Part shown: positions 25,711 through 35,404 of the stretch, piece by piece
Position numbering within the stretch: position 1 is the first letter of the stretch
Layout: each line of letters begins with the position of its first letter
Source: Pseudarthrobacter equi
GTDB taxonomy: Bacteria; Actinomycetota; Actinomycetes; Actinomycetales; Micrococcaceae
Direction of reading: 5' to 3'
Assembly (NCBI RefSeq): GCF_900105535.1
Contig: NZ_LT629779.1
Location: 1,302,001 to 1,366,000 of the forward strand
DNA: 64,000 bases
Notes under the pieces: model-generated
The model's input: only the letters and a program-made list of their open reading frames with translations
What the model was told of the DNA's origin: nothing
Databases searched by the model: none
Made by a program: the position numbers and the translations under genes

Positions 25711-27372
25711 ATGACTGCAACCCTTGTTGCCAAAGACCTCTCCGGCGGCCACGGCCACCGCACGCTTTTCGAAAATCTTTCCTTCACGGTGGCGCCGGGA
25801 GACGTGGTGGGCGTAGTGGGCGCCAACGGTGCCGGGAAATCAACGCTGCTGCGTCTCCTCGCCGGCGTCGACCAGCCCCAGGGCGGCTCCGTCAGCCTGG
25901 CCCCCGCCGACGCCTTCGTGGGGTGGTTGCCGCAGGAACACGAGCGAGTGTCCGGCGAAACCGTGGCAGCGTACATCGGTCGCCGCACCGGCTGCACCCA
26001 GGCCACCGCCGAAATGGAATCCGCCGCAGAAGCCCTAGGCGCCGGAGCTCCCGGAGCGGACGACGCCTACGCCCGCGCCTTCGACCGGTGGATGGCATCG
26101 GGCGCCGCAGACCTGGACGAACGCATCCCGCCTGTCCTCGCCGACCTTGGCCTGGCAACGGGCGCCGATGCCCTGATGACCGGGCTGTCCGGTGGCCAGG
26201 CCGCCAGGGTCGCCCTGGCCGCGCTGCTGCTGAGCCGGTTCGACGTTGTGCTGCTGGACGAGCCCACCAATGACCTGGACCTTGCCGGGCTGGCCAAACT
26301 GGAAGACTTCGTCACCAACCTGCGCGGCGGCGTGGTGCTGGTCAGCCATGACCGCGAGTTCCTGGCCCGCTGCGTCACCACCATCGTGGAACTGGACCTG
26401 GCCCAGAACGCCGTGGCGGTCTACGACGGCGGGTACGACGCCTTCCTCGAAGAGCGCGCGGTGGCACGCCGGCACGCCCGCGAGAAATACGACGAATTCG
26501 CGGCCACGAAGGCGGACCTGGTGTCCCGTGCCCGGACCCAGCGTGAGTGGAGCTCCCAGGGCGTGCGGAACGCCATGAAGAAGAGCCCGGACAACGACAA
26601 GATCCGGCGCGCGGCCAGCACTGAGTCCTCCGAAAAGCAGGCCCAGAAGATCCGCCAGATGGAGTCCCGCATTGCCAGGCTGGACGTGGTGGAGGAGCCC
26701 CGGAAGGAGTGGCAGCTCCAATTCAGCATCGGCCAGGCTCCCCGCTCCAGCGCCGTCGTGGCCACCCTGCGCAACGCCGTGGCACGCCAGGGCAGCTTCA
26801 CGCTGGGACCGGTCAGCCTCCAACTCAACGGCGGCGAGCGCATCGGGATCACCGGGCCCAACGGCGCCGGAAAGTCCACCCTCCTGCGCCTCCTTTTGGG
26901 AACGCAGGCACCGGACGACGGCGACGCCTCCATGGGTGCCACGGTGGCCATCGGAGAGATTGACCAGGCCCGCGGGCTGCTGGACGGCGGCTCGCCGCTG
27001 GGCGACGCAGTCGAAGCGGTGCTGCCGGACTGGAACAGCGCAGACGTCCGGACGCTCCTGGCAAAGTTCGGCCTCAAGGCGGACCACACCTCACGGACCG
27101 TGGATTCCCTGTCCCCGGGGGAGCGGACCCGGGCTTCCCTGGCACTGCTCCAGGCGCGCGGCGTGAACCTGCTGGTGTTGGACGAACCGACCAACCACCT
27201 CGACCTGCCGGCCATAGAGCAGCTGGAAGAGGCCCTTGAAAGCTACGACGGAGCCCTGCTGCTGGTCACCCACGACCGTCGGCTGCTGGAAAACGTTCGC
27301 CTCGACTACCGGTGGCACCTCGAAGACGGCACGGTCCGGCAACTCCACCACACTGCTAGCCAGGAGAAATAA
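25711..27372 (+). CDS. ABC-F family ATPase
   Basis: A 553-aa soluble protein with two ABC domains and no TM helices. Domain 1 has Walker A GANGAGKST, signature LSGGQAARV and LLDEPTNDLD; domain 2 has Walker A GPNGAGKST, signature LSPGERTRAS and LVLDEPTNHLD. A charged linker (ARTQREWSSQGVRNAMKKSP) separates them. ABC-F proteins act on the ribosome, as translation factors or in target protection against antibiotics, and this one cannot be assigned to either class by eye. The ABC exporter gene starts 2 bp after the stop. Confidence 0.9.
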   Translation: MTATLVAKDLSGGHGHRTLFENLSFTVAPGDVVGVVGANGAGKSTLLRLLAGVDQPQGGSVSLAPADAFVGWLPQEHERVSGETVAAYIGRRTGCTQATAEMESAAEALGAGAPGADDAYARAFDRWMASGAADLDERIPPVLADLGLATGADALMTGLSGGQAARVALAALLLSRFDVVLLDEPTNDLDLAGLAKLEDFVTNLRGGVVLVSHDREFLARCVTTIVELDLAQNAVAVYDGGYDAFLEERAVARRHAREKYDEFAATKADLVSRARTQREWSSQGVRNAMKKSPDNDKIRRAASTESSEKQAQKIRQMESRIARLDVVEEPRKEWQLQFSIGQAPRSSAVVATLRNAVARQGSFTLGPVSLQLNGGERIGITGPNGAGKSTLLRLLLGTQAPDDGDASMGATVAIGEIDQARGLLDGGSPLGDAVEAVLPDWNSADVRTLLAKFGLKADHTSRTVDSLSPGERTRASLALLQARGVNLLVLDEPTNHLDLPAIEQLEEALESYDGALLLVTHDRRLLENVRLDYRWHLEDGTVRQLHHTASQEK

Positions 27373-27374
27373 CC

Positions 27375-29288
27375 ATGAGCATGGACCGCGTGGCCTGGAG
27401 CTCGCTGTACAACATCAGCACCGCGAAGAGCGGCTCCAAGCCGTTCTCCAAGGAAACCCTGAAACGGGTGCTGGCCTTCGCCGCCCCGCACAAGGGCAAG
27501 CTCATCGCCTTCGTGCTCTCATCCATTGCGGCGGCCTTCCTGGCCGTGGCCACCCCGGTGCTCGCCGGCCAGGTGGTTGACGCCATCATTGCCAAGGCAG
27601 CCACCGAAACCGTGATCTGGCTTGCCATGCTGATCGCCATCGTGGCTGTGGGAGAGGCCGGCGTGGGGCTGCTGACCCGCTGGTTGTCGTCGATCATCGG
27701 CGAAGGCGTCATCGTGGACCTGCGCACCCGGGTGTTCGACCACGTGCAGCGCATGCCCATCGCCTTCTTCACGCGTACCCGGACGGGAGCGCTGGTCAGC
27801 CGGCTCAACAATGACGTCATCGGGGCGCAGTCCGCCTTCGCCGGGACCCTCTCCGGCGTGGTGAGCAACTCCGTGGCCCTGGTCCTGACGCTGGCCGTCA
27901 TGCTCAATACATCGTGGCTGGTGACAGTGCTCGCCATGGTGCTGCTGCCGATCTTCCTGATCCCGGCCCGGCGCATGGGCTCCAAGCTGGCAGACCTGCG
28001 CCGCGAAGCCGCCGCCCACAACGCCGCCATGGGCACCCAGATGACGGAGCGGTTCTCCGCGCCGGGTGCCACCCTGGTCAAGCTGTTCGGCCGCCCGGAT
28101 GAGGAATCCCGCGAGTTCGCTGCCCGCGCAGGCAGGGTCCGCGACATCGGCGTCCGCATGGCGATGCTGCAGTTCACCTTCGTCACGGCCCTGACGCTGG
28201 TCTCAGCGCTTGCCTTGGCGCTGGTCTACGGCCTGGGCGGCTGGCTCGCCCTGGGCGGCCAGTTGGCCCCCGGCGACGTGGTGGTCCTGGCGCTGCTTCT
28301 GACCCGGCTTTACGCGCCGCTCACGGCGCTGTCCAACGCCCGGGTGGAAGTCATGAGCGCACTGGTCAGCTTTGAACGGGTGTTCGAAATCCTGGACCTG
28401 AAGCCGCTCATCCAGCAGAAGCCGGACGCCCGCCCGGTTCCGGCCGGGCCGGTGTCCGTTGAGTTCGACGACGTCCGGTTCGCCTACCCGTCGGCGGACA
28501 AAGTCTCCCTGGCCTCGCTCGAGGAAGTCTCCACCCTGGACACCCGCGGCGGCGAGGAAGTGCTGCACGGTGTCAGCTTCCGGGTTGAGCCGGGCCAGAC
28601 GGTGGCTCTGGTGGGTTCATCCGGCGCCGGCAAGTCCACCATCGCCCAGCTGCTGTCGCGGCTGTACGACGTCGACTCGGGCGCGGTGCGGCTGGGTGGC
28701 AACACGCCGGGAACCGGGATGGACGTCCGGGACGCCACGTTTGATTCCCTGCGGGACACGATGGGAATGGTCACCCAGGACGGCCACCTGTTCCACGAGA
28801 CCATCGCCTCCAACCTTCGGCTTGCGCGCCCGGACGCCACGGATGATGACATGTGGGATGTCCTGCGGCAGGCACGCCTGGAGACGATGATCAGATCGCT
28901 GCCGGACGGACTCGAAACCGTGGTGGGCGAGCGCGGCTACAGGCTTTCCGGCGGTGAACGCCAGCGGCTGACCATCGCCCGGCTCCTGATCGCCCAGCCC
29001 CGGGTGGTCATCCTGGACGAGGCGACGGCGGCCCTGGACTCCACGAACGAAGCCGCGGTGCAGGCAGCCCTTGGCGCCGCCCTTGAGGGGCGTACCGCCG
29101 TCGTGATAGCGCACCGGCTGTCCACCGTCCGCGCGGCCGACGCCATCCTGGTGGTGGAGGGCGGCCACATCGTGGAACGCGGGACGCATACAGAGCTCCT
29201 GGCCGCCGAAGGCCGCTACGCGGAGCTCTACCGGACGCAGTTCGCCGAGGCCACGGCCGTCGCAGCAGAAGCCGTCCCCGAGGCCTAG
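27375..29288 (+). CDS. ABC exporter (fused membrane and ATPase domains)
   Basis: A 637-aa half-transporter. Six TM helices lie in about residues 40-330 with the exporter coupling motifs (IIGEGVIVDLRTRVFDHVQRM, TGALVSRLNND). The nucleotide-binding domain has Walker A GSSGAGKST, Q-loop MVTQDGHLFHET, signature RLSGGERQRL, Walker B VVILDEATAALD and H-loop IAHRLSTV. It functions as a dimer exporting lipids, peptides or drugs. It starts 2 bp after the ABC-F gene, so they are co-transcribed. The pairing suggests a shared role, possibly in drug tolerance, but this is inference. Confidence 0.92.
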   Translation: MSMDRVAWSSLYNISTAKSGSKPFSKETLKRVLAFAAPHKGKLIAFVLSSIAAAFLAVATPVLAGQVVDAIIAKAATETVIWLAMLIAIVAVGEAGVGLLTRWLSSIIGEGVIVDLRTRVFDHVQRMPIAFFTRTRTGALVSRLNNDVIGAQSAFAGTLSGVVSNSVALVLTLAVMLNTSWLVTVLAMVLLPIFLIPARRMGSKLADLRREAAAHNAAMGTQMTERFSAPGATLVKLFGRPDEESREFAARAGRVRDIGVRMAMLQFTFVTALTLVSALALALVYGLGGWLALGGQLAPGDVVVLALLLTRLYAPLTALSNARVEVMSALVSFERVFEILDLKPLIQQKPDARPVPAGPVSVEFDDVRFAYPSADKVSLASLEEVSTLDTRGGEEVLHGVSFRVEPGQTVALVGSSGAGKSTIAQLLSRLYDVDSGAVRLGGNTPGTGMDVRDATFDSLRDTMGMVTQDGHLFHETIASNLRLARPDATDDDMWDVLRQARLETMIRSLPDGLETVVGERGYRLSGGERQRLTIARLLIAQPRVVILDEATAALDSTNEAAVQAALGAALEGRTAVVIAHRLSTVRAADAILVVEGGHIVERGTHTELLAAEGRYAELYRTQFAEATAVAAEAVPEA

Positions 29289-29313
29289 CAGCCTTTCCGC
29301 CGCCGGTGGGGCG

Positions 29314-29793
29314 TCAGGGGCCGGGCGGGGTGGCGTCGGGCGCGGCCAGCGCGGGCAGGATGTGGTCCGTCAGCAGCGGTGCGAGGTCGCCGGGAAGGGG
29401 AGCGCCGGCACCCAGCCCGGAAGCGTCCGAACCAGCGGCTTCCGAAACGGCTCCGTCCCGGCCAGCAAGGTCCAGCCAGCGGATCTCCGCAATCTCGGCC
29501 GACGGATGGGCCTGCCACGTCCCGGGCGCCATGAACACCGTGGCCTCGATATCCGTATCGGCTTCGTTGGCGGCATCGGCAATCCATACCCCCATCAGCC
29601 GGAGCTGGCGTGGCTCGATGACGATGCCCACTTCCTCCTCCAGCTCGCGGGCCGCCGCCTGCACGGCCGTCTCGCCGGGTTCCGGTTTGCCGCCAGGGTG
29701 CATGAACATGGTGGTGCCGCGTTTGCGGACGGTGAGGAGGCGGCCGGCATCGTCAAAAACGCAGACGGCGGACACCACGATCCGGTGCTTCAT
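29314..29793 (-). CDS. NUDIX hydrolase
   Basis: A 159-aa protein with the NUDIX box GGKPEPGETAVQAAARELEEEVGI (positions 34-57; key GxxxxxExxxxxxxREUxEExGU residues are all present). It hydrolyses a nucleoside diphosphate linked to another moiety; the substrate is unknown. Start ATG 29793 (MKHRIVVSAVCVFDD) overlaps the stop of the DUF6314 gene as ATGA, so the two are co-translated. The C-terminus is Pro/Ala-rich. Confidence 0.9.
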   Translation of the reverse strand: MKHRIVVSAVCVFDDAGRLLTVRKRGTTMFMHPGGKPEPGETAVQAAARELEEEVGIVIEPRQLRLMGVWIADAANEADTDIEATVFMAPGTWQAHPSAEIAEIRWLDLAGRDGAVSEAAGSDASGLGAGAPLPGDLAPLLTDHILPALAAPDATPPGP

Positions 29794-30284
29794 GAGTCCC
29801 CATCCCGGGTCAGGTGCGTGGTGAGCAGCAGGTCCTTGTGCGGCCCGGCCACGTCCCAGCTGTAGCTGAACCGGTGCGGGCCCTCGAACGTGTAAGCCAC
29901 GCGGTAGGTATCGGGATCGCACCAGTGGTTATCCAGGTTGGCCTCCGGGGCGAAGCTCATGCGGTGGAATGGCCGCCCGTCCGGGAAGAAGACGTCCAGG
30001 GCGTCCGGCCGGCCGCTGGGCCTGAGCAGGTAGTCGCGGGTGGCGGGGCCGGTGAAGGTGGGCCAGCGCATGGTGCCTTCCTCGCGAAGGTGCAGGCCGG
30101 CGTCGGGCGCTGGCGTGAAAAGTACGACGCCGGAAAAGGTTCCGCGGGTGCCGGCCGCCCGGTCCAGCAGGTCCCGTTCGACGGTCCAACGGCCGGGGCT
30201 ACCCGCATCAGCTGTCCCGTCCGGTGCGCCGGCGGGGCCGAGCAGGTAGGCGCGAAGGTCAAACGCCGGGGACTCGAAATTCAA
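29790..30284 (-). CDS. DUF6314 family protein
   Basis: A 164-aa protein with the DUF6314 pattern: WTVERDLLDRAAGTRGTFSG, LREEGTMRWPTFTGPATRDY, FFPDGRPFHRMSF and a C-terminal region containing HWCDPDTYRVAY and SYSWDVAGPHKD. It is probably a small beta-barrel of unknown function, often adjacent to a NUDIX gene. The only plausible start is TTG 30284, two bases past the 3' end of the tRNA-Arg gene on the same strand. Its GAGGG ribosome binding site would lie inside the tRNA acceptor arm, which is odd. Confidence 0.7.
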   Translation of the reverse strand: MNFESPAFDLRAYLLGPAGAPDGTADAGSPGRWTVERDLLDRAAGTRGTFSGVVLFTPAPDAGLHLREEGTMRWPTFTGPATRDYLLRPSGRPDALDVFFPDGRPFHRMSFAPEANLDNHWCDPDTYRVAYTFEGPHRFSYSWDVAGPHKDLLLTTHLTRDGDS

Positions 30285-30285
30285 G

Positions 30286-30358
30286 TGCCCTCGATTGGAA
30301 TCGAACCAACGACACCGGCTTTAGGAGAGCCGTGCTCTATCCACTGAGCTACGAGGGC
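30286..30358 (-). tRNA. tRNA-Arg (anticodon CCT)
   Basis: A 73-nt cloverleaf on the minus strand. Acceptor stem GCCCTCG/CGAGGGC; D arm GCTC..GAGC; anticodon stem CGGCT/AGCCG with loop CTCCTAA, giving anticodon CCT (Arg, codon AGG); T arm GTTGG-TTCGATT-CCAAT; discriminator A. CCA is not encoded. No integrase or repeated attachment site is visible nearby. Confidence 0.97.
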
Positions 30359-30441
30359 AGGCATCCTGGGGATCGGCGGCGCCGGTCCGGACGGACACGC
30401 ATACCAGCATACAAGGTACGGAGCCGTACTACGCTCAAGGC

Positions 30442-31227
30442 ATGAGTCCTGCCCCGTCGGCCGCTCCCGCTGCCACCCTCATACCGGACACAGCATCCAC
30501 CCGGCAGTACATCGGCGCGTGGTCCGTCCTGAGCGTTCTCCAGTACTTTGCGGCGGAGGCCGCCGTGGTCATGGCCTGGGCCGGTCCGCGCCCCTATGAC
30601 CTGCGCACCGGCTACATCAGCGACCTTGGCGCGCTCAACTGCGGTATCTACGACGGCCGCCAGGTGTGTTCGCCGTTGAACTGGCTGATGAACGCCTCGT
30701 TCGTGGTGCAGGGGCTGGGGATGCTGCTGGGCGCGGTGCTGCTGACGTCCGGGCTGTTGTGCGTCGCGGCCCGTCCCGGTGCCCGGGTTGAGCCGGGCCG
30801 GCGCCGGCCATGGTTCGCGGCCGCCGCGGTGCGGGTGCTGACGGGAGCGGCAGGGGCGGGAACCGTGGTGGTGGGGCTCGTCCCTGAGGACGCCGGCTCC
30901 GGCTGGCACTTCGTCGGTGCCGTTACCTACTTCCTCACCGGCGCGGCGGCGCTGCTGGTGCTGGGCTTCCTCTGGCTGCGGAAGGCCCGCATGGCCTGGT
31001 TCCTCCTGGCCTGCGGGGCCGTCTCCCTGGCGGCGCTGGCAACCGGCGGCCTGACCGGCATGGACGTTCCGGAGCCCGGGACGCTGGAACGGCTCATGGG
31101 CTATCCGGTCACGGTGGGCATGGCAACGGCGGGCATCGTCATCGCACGGCGGGTCCACAGGCACCGGAAGAACCTGCGGGCCGGGCTCAGCCGGCCGTCG
31201 CGGCCTTCCGCTTCCGCGTCCCGATAA
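30442..31227 (+). CDS. DUF998 integral membrane protein
   Basis: A 261-aa protein with about six TM helices and the DUF998 layout: RTGYISDLGALNCG in the first loop, then SPLNWLMNASFVVQGLGMLL, VGLVPEDAGSGWHFVGA and the later helices. Function is unknown. The C-terminal tail is basic (HRHRKNLRAGLSRPSRP). Its 3' end overlaps the convergent membrane protein gene (31187-31822) by 41 bp. Confidence 0.82.
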   Translation: MSPAPSAAPAATLIPDTASTRQYIGAWSVLSVLQYFAAEAAVVMAWAGPRPYDLRTGYISDLGALNCGIYDGRQVCSPLNWLMNASFVVQGLGMLLGAVLLTSGLLCVAARPGARVEPGRRRPWFAAAAVRVLTGAAGAGTVVVGLVPEDAGSGWHFVGAVTYFLTGAAALLVLGFLWLRKARMAWFLLACGAVSLAALATGGLTGMDVPEPGTLERLMGYPVTVGMATAGIVIARRVHRHRKNLRAGLSRPSRPSASASR

Positions 31228-31822
31228 CCACAGCCGCCGCGCCCGCCAAAAGGCTCAGGACCAGCAGGACCCAACCGGCTACCGTGAGGCCGGACGCGAG
31301 GGCCACCTGGCCGGCGTCGGGAGCATCCGGTCCCATCAGTGCGTCAATCGCCACGTTGGCCCAGAGCCGTACCACCACGAACAGCATGGGGAGGGACCAC
31401 AGCACCCAGCGCAGGGACTTCTTGGCCACATTGGTGCCAATGAGCAGCAGCCAGGTGAACCCGAAGATCAGCGGGAACAGGATGCCGGCGGTCTTGTGGA
31501 CGTAGTTGAGCTGGCCGCGCGCGTCGTCATTCATGGCGCCGCGCAGATCCTCGATGTAGGCAGGATCGAAGCCGCCCACCAGGGAGTCCGGCATGGGTTT
31601 GTCGACAGAGAGCTGGGTGAGCTGGTCCATGGTCAGCAGGTGCAGGTACCAGAACAGGAACAGGCTGGCCACCACGCCCGCGATCAGGATGAGGTTGCTG
31701 TTGTTCTGCGCTTTCTCGGGAGTGCGCGCGGTGGTGGGGTTCACCACCGGCGGGAGATGGTGCTGCGGCACGGCAGCCTTTGCGCCGTGCTTCTTGATCC
31801 GCTGGGCAGGGGTTTTGGCCAT
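31187..31822 (-). CDS. Membrane protein of unknown family
   Basis: A 211-aa protein. A basic N-terminus (MAKTPAQRIKKHGAK) is followed by about four TM helices: near 55-72, 118-138, 145-165 and 180-200. Between the first two is an extracytoplasmic loop of about 45 residues (DQLTQLSVDKPMPDSLVGGF and so on). ATG 31822 is preferred because 25 upstream codons are non-conserved. It converges with the DUF998 gene with a 41-bp overlap. No function is recognisable. Confidence 0.7.
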   Translation of the reverse strand: MAKTPAQRIKKHGAKAAVPQHHLPPVVNPTTARTPEKAQNNSNLILIAGVVASLFLFWYLHLLTMDQLTQLSVDKPMPDSLVGGFDPAYIEDLRGAMNDDARGQLNYVHKTAGILFPLIFGFTWLLLIGTNVAKKSLRWVLWSLPMLFVVVRLWANVAIDALMGPDAPDAGQVALASGLTVAGWVLLVLSLLAGAAAVVIGTRKRKAATAG

Positions 31823-31854
31823 GGCTCCATTATTCCGCCCCATAGACTGAAGCC

Positions 31855-32685
31855 ATGACCATTGGCCGACACAGCGCAGCTGTACTTGACCCTGCACTGG
31901 ACGACTATCAGCTGGCGGCGGCGCTGGTCCGCGAAGCCGGTCAACTGGCGCTCCTCATGCGGATGGCAGGACTGCAGTCCCAGCAGAAGACTTCTGTTTC
32001 CGACGTCGTGACGGCCGCGGACCACGCTGCGGAGGAATACGTCCTCTCACAGCTGCAGAGGTGCCGGCCCGAGGACGGCATCCTGGGCGAAGAAGGCGCC
32101 TCCGTGCAGGGGACCAGCGGCCGCACCTGGGTCATCGACCCCGTGGACGGCACCTACAACTTCCTGCATGGCTCCACGTACTGGTGCTCGGCCATTGCGC
32201 TCAAGGATGAGCATGACGTCCAACTGGGGGCCATCTTCCAGCCTGAGGAGGACAAGTTGTGGCTGGGCGGCAGCAGCCGGCAGGCCACGCTGAACGGCGA
32301 CACCATCACCGTCTACAGCGACAACCACGGGGAACGCAACGCCACCGCGGCCGCCCAACTGGGCGCCGCCACCTACATCCACCCCACCTGGCTGATGGAC
32401 CCGCTCTGCGCCATGCCCTGGCACGCAGCGGCGACCTCCGCCGCGGCGCTGCGCATGCTCGGATCCGGCTCCTGCGACCTGGGCAGGGTGGCCGACGGGC
32501 AGCTCGGCTGCTGGTTCCAGCACAGCTGCCCCGAATGGGACTGGCTGCCCGGCAAAGCGATTGTCCGCGCCGCCGGCGGCGCCGTGGACACCGTGCAGGT
32601 CAACGGCCTGGAGTGGTTCATGGCCGGGGGCACGACGGCGGTGCGCGAGTTGCGTGCCGCGCTCGAATCAGGCTCGGTGGCCTAA
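31855..32685 (+). CDS. Inositol monophosphatase-family phosphatase
   Basis: A 276-aa Mg2+-dependent phosphatase. Motif 1 is WVIDPVDGTYNF (metal-binding DPxDGT) with GEEG upstream (about residue 79); motif 2 is EWDWLPGKAIVRAAGG. Family members dephosphorylate inositol-1-phosphate, histidinol phosphate, fructose-1,6-bisphosphate or PAP, and the substrate cannot be fixed here. It lies 33 bp from the divergent membrane protein gene and 79 bp upstream of pcrA. Confidence 0.88.
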   Translation: MTIGRHSAAVLDPALDDYQLAAALVREAGQLALLMRMAGLQSQQKTSVSDVVTAADHAAEEYVLSQLQRCRPEDGILGEEGASVQGTSGRTWVIDPVDGTYNFLHGSTYWCSAIALKDEHDVQLGAIFQPEEDKLWLGGSSRQATLNGDTITVYSDNHGERNATAAAQLGAATYIHPTWLMDPLCAMPWHAAATSAAALRMLGSGSCDLGRVADGQLGCWFQHSCPEWDWLPGKAIVRAAGGAVDTVQVNGLEWFMAGGTTAVRELRAALESGSVA

Positions 32686-32764
32686 GCCGTTCCGGGCTCT
32701 CAGGGGCACGTCATCCACAGGCCGGGAGTGGGTGTCGGTCCCACCGCCTAGACTTGTAGGCACC

Positions 32765-35284
32765 ATGGATATGTTGTTTGACCCGTACTCTGACGGACCG
32801 TTCAAGGCCGCCCCCGCATCTGCCACCCATACCAGGACCCGTTCCGACGGCGTGGCCACCGCGGCCGGGCCGGGAGGTTCGGCGTCCGGTGGCCATGCCG
32901 CAGGCGGGCACGCGGAGCAGCACCAGTCCGGGCAGCACCACGGCAGGCGCCTGGATCCCGCCAAGCTGACGCAAGGCTTGAACCCCCAGCAGGAGGAAGC
33001 GGTCAAGCACGCCGGAACGGCACTGCTGATCGTGGCCGGCGCGGGTTCGGGCAAGACCCGTGTGCTCAGTAACCGGATCGCCTACCTCATCGCCACCGGG
33101 CGCGCCCACCACGGTGAAATCCTGGCGATCACCTTCACCAACAAGGCCGCCGCGGAAATGCGGGAACGCATCGAAGCGCTGGTGGGCGGCCGCGCCAAGA
33201 TCATGTGGATCTCCACGTTCCACTCCTCGTGCGTCCGCATCCTCCGCCAGGAGGCCGCCAACGTGGGCCTGAAATCCAACTTCTCCATCTACGATGCCGC
33301 GGACTCGCTGCGCCTGGTCACCCAGGTGTCCAAAGCCCTGGACCTGGACCCCAAGAAGTTTGCGCCCAAAGCCATCCAGCACAAGATCTCCGCGCTGAAG
33401 AACGAGCTCATCGACGCCGATTCCTACGCCTCGGACGCCAACTACAACGACCCGTTCGAGCAGGCCGTTGCCGAGGTCTACAAGGGGTACACCCAGCGGC
33501 TGCGCCAGGCCAACGCCATGGACTTTGACGACCTCATCGCCGAGACCGTTTACATGTTCCGGGCCTTCCCGGCGCTCGCGGAGTCCTACCGGCGGCGGTT
33601 CCGCCACGTCCTGGTGGACGAATACCAGGACACGAACCACGCCCAGTACGCACTGGTCCGCGAAATCGTGGGGGAGGGCCCCGGGGCCTCGGAACTGACA
33701 GTGGTGGGCGACTCGGACCAGTCCATTTACGCCTTCCGCGGGGCGGACATCCGCAACATCGTGGAGTTCGAGAAGGACTACCCCGAGGCCCGCACCATCA
33801 AGCTGGAGCAGAACTACCGCTCCACGCAAAACATCCTCAGCGCTGCCAACTCGGTGATCTCCCGCAACCCCAACCGCCCCGAAAAGCGGCTGTGGACGGC
33901 CGAGGGCGAAGGCCACAAGATCATCGGCTACGTGGGCGAAAACGAACACGACGAAGCCCAGTTCATCGCCAAGGAAATCGACCGGCTCCAGGACGAGGAC
34001 AACCTCCGCCCCGGTGACGTTGCCATTTTCTACCGCACCAATGCCCAGTCCCGCTCCATTGAGGATGTCCTGGTGCGCGTCGGGTTGCCGTACAAGGTGG
34101 TGGGCGGCACCCGCTTCTACGAGCGCAAGGAGATCAAGGACGCCCTCGCCTACCTGCGCGTCCTGGTCAACCCGGACGACGACGTCAACCTCCGGCGGGT
34201 GCTCAACGAACCAAAGCGCGGCATCGGCGACCGCGCCGAAGGGGCAGTGGCGGCGCTCGCCAGCCGTGAGCGGATTTCCTTCATGGCCGCTGCCCGCCGC
34301 GCCGAGCAGGCGCCCGCCATGGCCACCCGCTCCGTCAACGCCGTCCTGGGCTTCGTGAAGCTCCTGGATGATCTCGCCGAGGTAGCGGCTGGCTCCGGTG
34401 CTGCCGCTGCCCTCGAAGCAGTCCTGGAACAGACCGGCTACCTCGCGGGCCTGCGTTCCAGCACCGACCCCCAGGACGAGTCCAGGGTGGAGAACCTCGC
34501 CGAACTCGTGGCCGTGGTCCGCGAGTACGAACAGGAGAACCCTGAAGGATCGTTGGGGGCATTCCTGGAGCAGGTGTCGCTGGTGGCTGATGCGGACCAG
34601 ATTCCGGATGCACCGGGGGCGGATATTGATGCAGCAGTGGCCGAGGCCAAGCGGCTGGGCGTGGTCACGCTGATGACCCTGCACACCGCCAAGGGCCTTG
34701 AATTCCCCGTGGTGTTCCTGACCGGAATGGAGCACGGCCTGTTCCCGCACCAGCGGTCCGCTACGGATCCGAAGGAACTGGCCGAAGAACGCCGGCTGGC
34801 CTATGTGGGACTGACCCGGGCCCGCAAACGCCTCTACGTCACACGCTCCGAAGTCCGCAGCATGTGGGGCCAGAGCCAGTACAACCCGGCCAGCCAGTTC
34901 CTCGAAGAAATCCCTGCGGAGCTGCTGGAGTGGAAGCGCGAGGGAACCAGCCAGCAGGCTGCCTGGGGCGGGGGATCGATCAGTTCCGGCCGGTACAGCG
35001 GCTCGTTCTGGGGTGCGGGCACTTCCCGCGGCGCCGCCGCCGATCCTTCGGCAGGCTTCAACGCCGACGTTCCCGCGGCCATCGCCCGGAACAGGGTCCA
35101 GCCGCAGAAGGAAATCATCGCCGTCAACGTGGGAGACAAGGTCAACCACACCAGCTTCGGCAATGGAACCGTCCTGGCTCTTGAGGGCGCCGGCGACAAG
35201 ACCGTGGCGAAGGTGAAGTTCGACGTCGGCGAGAAACGCCTGCTGCTGCGCTATGCTCCGCTGACCAAGGTCGAGGTCCAGTAG
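32765..35284 (+). CDS. pcrA: ATP-dependent DNA helicase PcrA/UvrD
   Basis: An 839-aa SF1A helicase working in nucleotide excision repair and replication restart. Residues 1-65 are a low-complexity Gly/His/Ala-rich extension. Walker A AGAGSGKT is at about 91-98, motif Ia ITFTNKAAAEMRER, Walker B HVLVDEYQDTNH, GDSDQSIYAFRGAD, QNYRST, TLHTAKGLEFPVVF and VGLTRARKRLY. The C-terminal KVNHTSFGNGTVL is the Tudor-like segment that contacts RNA polymerase in PcrA. ATG 32765 gives the familiar MDMLFDPYSDGPF. Confidence 0.95.
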   Translation: MDMLFDPYSDGPFKAAPASATHTRTRSDGVATAAGPGGSASGGHAAGGHAEQHQSGQHHGRRLDPAKLTQGLNPQQEEAVKHAGTALLIVAGAGSGKTRVLSNRIAYLIATGRAHHGEILAITFTNKAAAEMRERIEALVGGRAKIMWISTFHSSCVRILRQEAANVGLKSNFSIYDAADSLRLVTQVSKALDLDPKKFAPKAIQHKISALKNELIDADSYASDANYNDPFEQAVAEVYKGYTQRLRQANAMDFDDLIAETVYMFRAFPALAESYRRRFRHVLVDEYQDTNHAQYALVREIVGEGPGASELTVVGDSDQSIYAFRGADIRNIVEFEKDYPEARTIKLEQNYRSTQNILSAANSVISRNPNRPEKRLWTAEGEGHKIIGYVGENEHDEAQFIAKEIDRLQDEDNLRPGDVAIFYRTNAQSRSIEDVLVRVGLPYKVVGGTRFYERKEIKDALAYLRVLVNPDDDVNLRRVLNEPKRGIGDRAEGAVAALASRERISFMAAARRAEQAPAMATRSVNAVLGFVKLLDDLAEVAAGSGAAAALEAVLEQTGYLAGLRSSTDPQDESRVENLAELVAVVREYEQENPEGSLGAFLEQVSLVADADQIPDAPGADIDAAVAEAKRLGVVTLMTLHTAKGLEFPVVFLTGMEHGLFPHQRSATDPKELAEERRLAYVGLTRARKRLYVTRSEVRSMWGQSQYNPASQFLEEIPAELLEWKREGTSQQAAWGGGSISSGRYSGSFWGAGTSRGAAADPSAGFNADVPAAIARNRVQPQKEIIAVNVGDKVNHTSFGNGTVLALEGAGDKTVAKVKFDVGEKRLLLRYAPLTKVEVQ

Positions 35285-35404
35285 TCCGGGCGATGTCGGC
35301 TGGCCCCGGCGGCCGGAAGAGCCGGGCGGCCCTTGCCGCCGCCCTGCCGCAGGGCTACAGTTCAGGAAATTTCTGACGCCGAGCCCGGAGCATCGGAGCG
35401 GACC

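Noticed and set aside
30286..30358. tRNA-Arg as an integration site
   Set aside because: No integrase gene and no second copy of the tRNA 3' end seen nearby.
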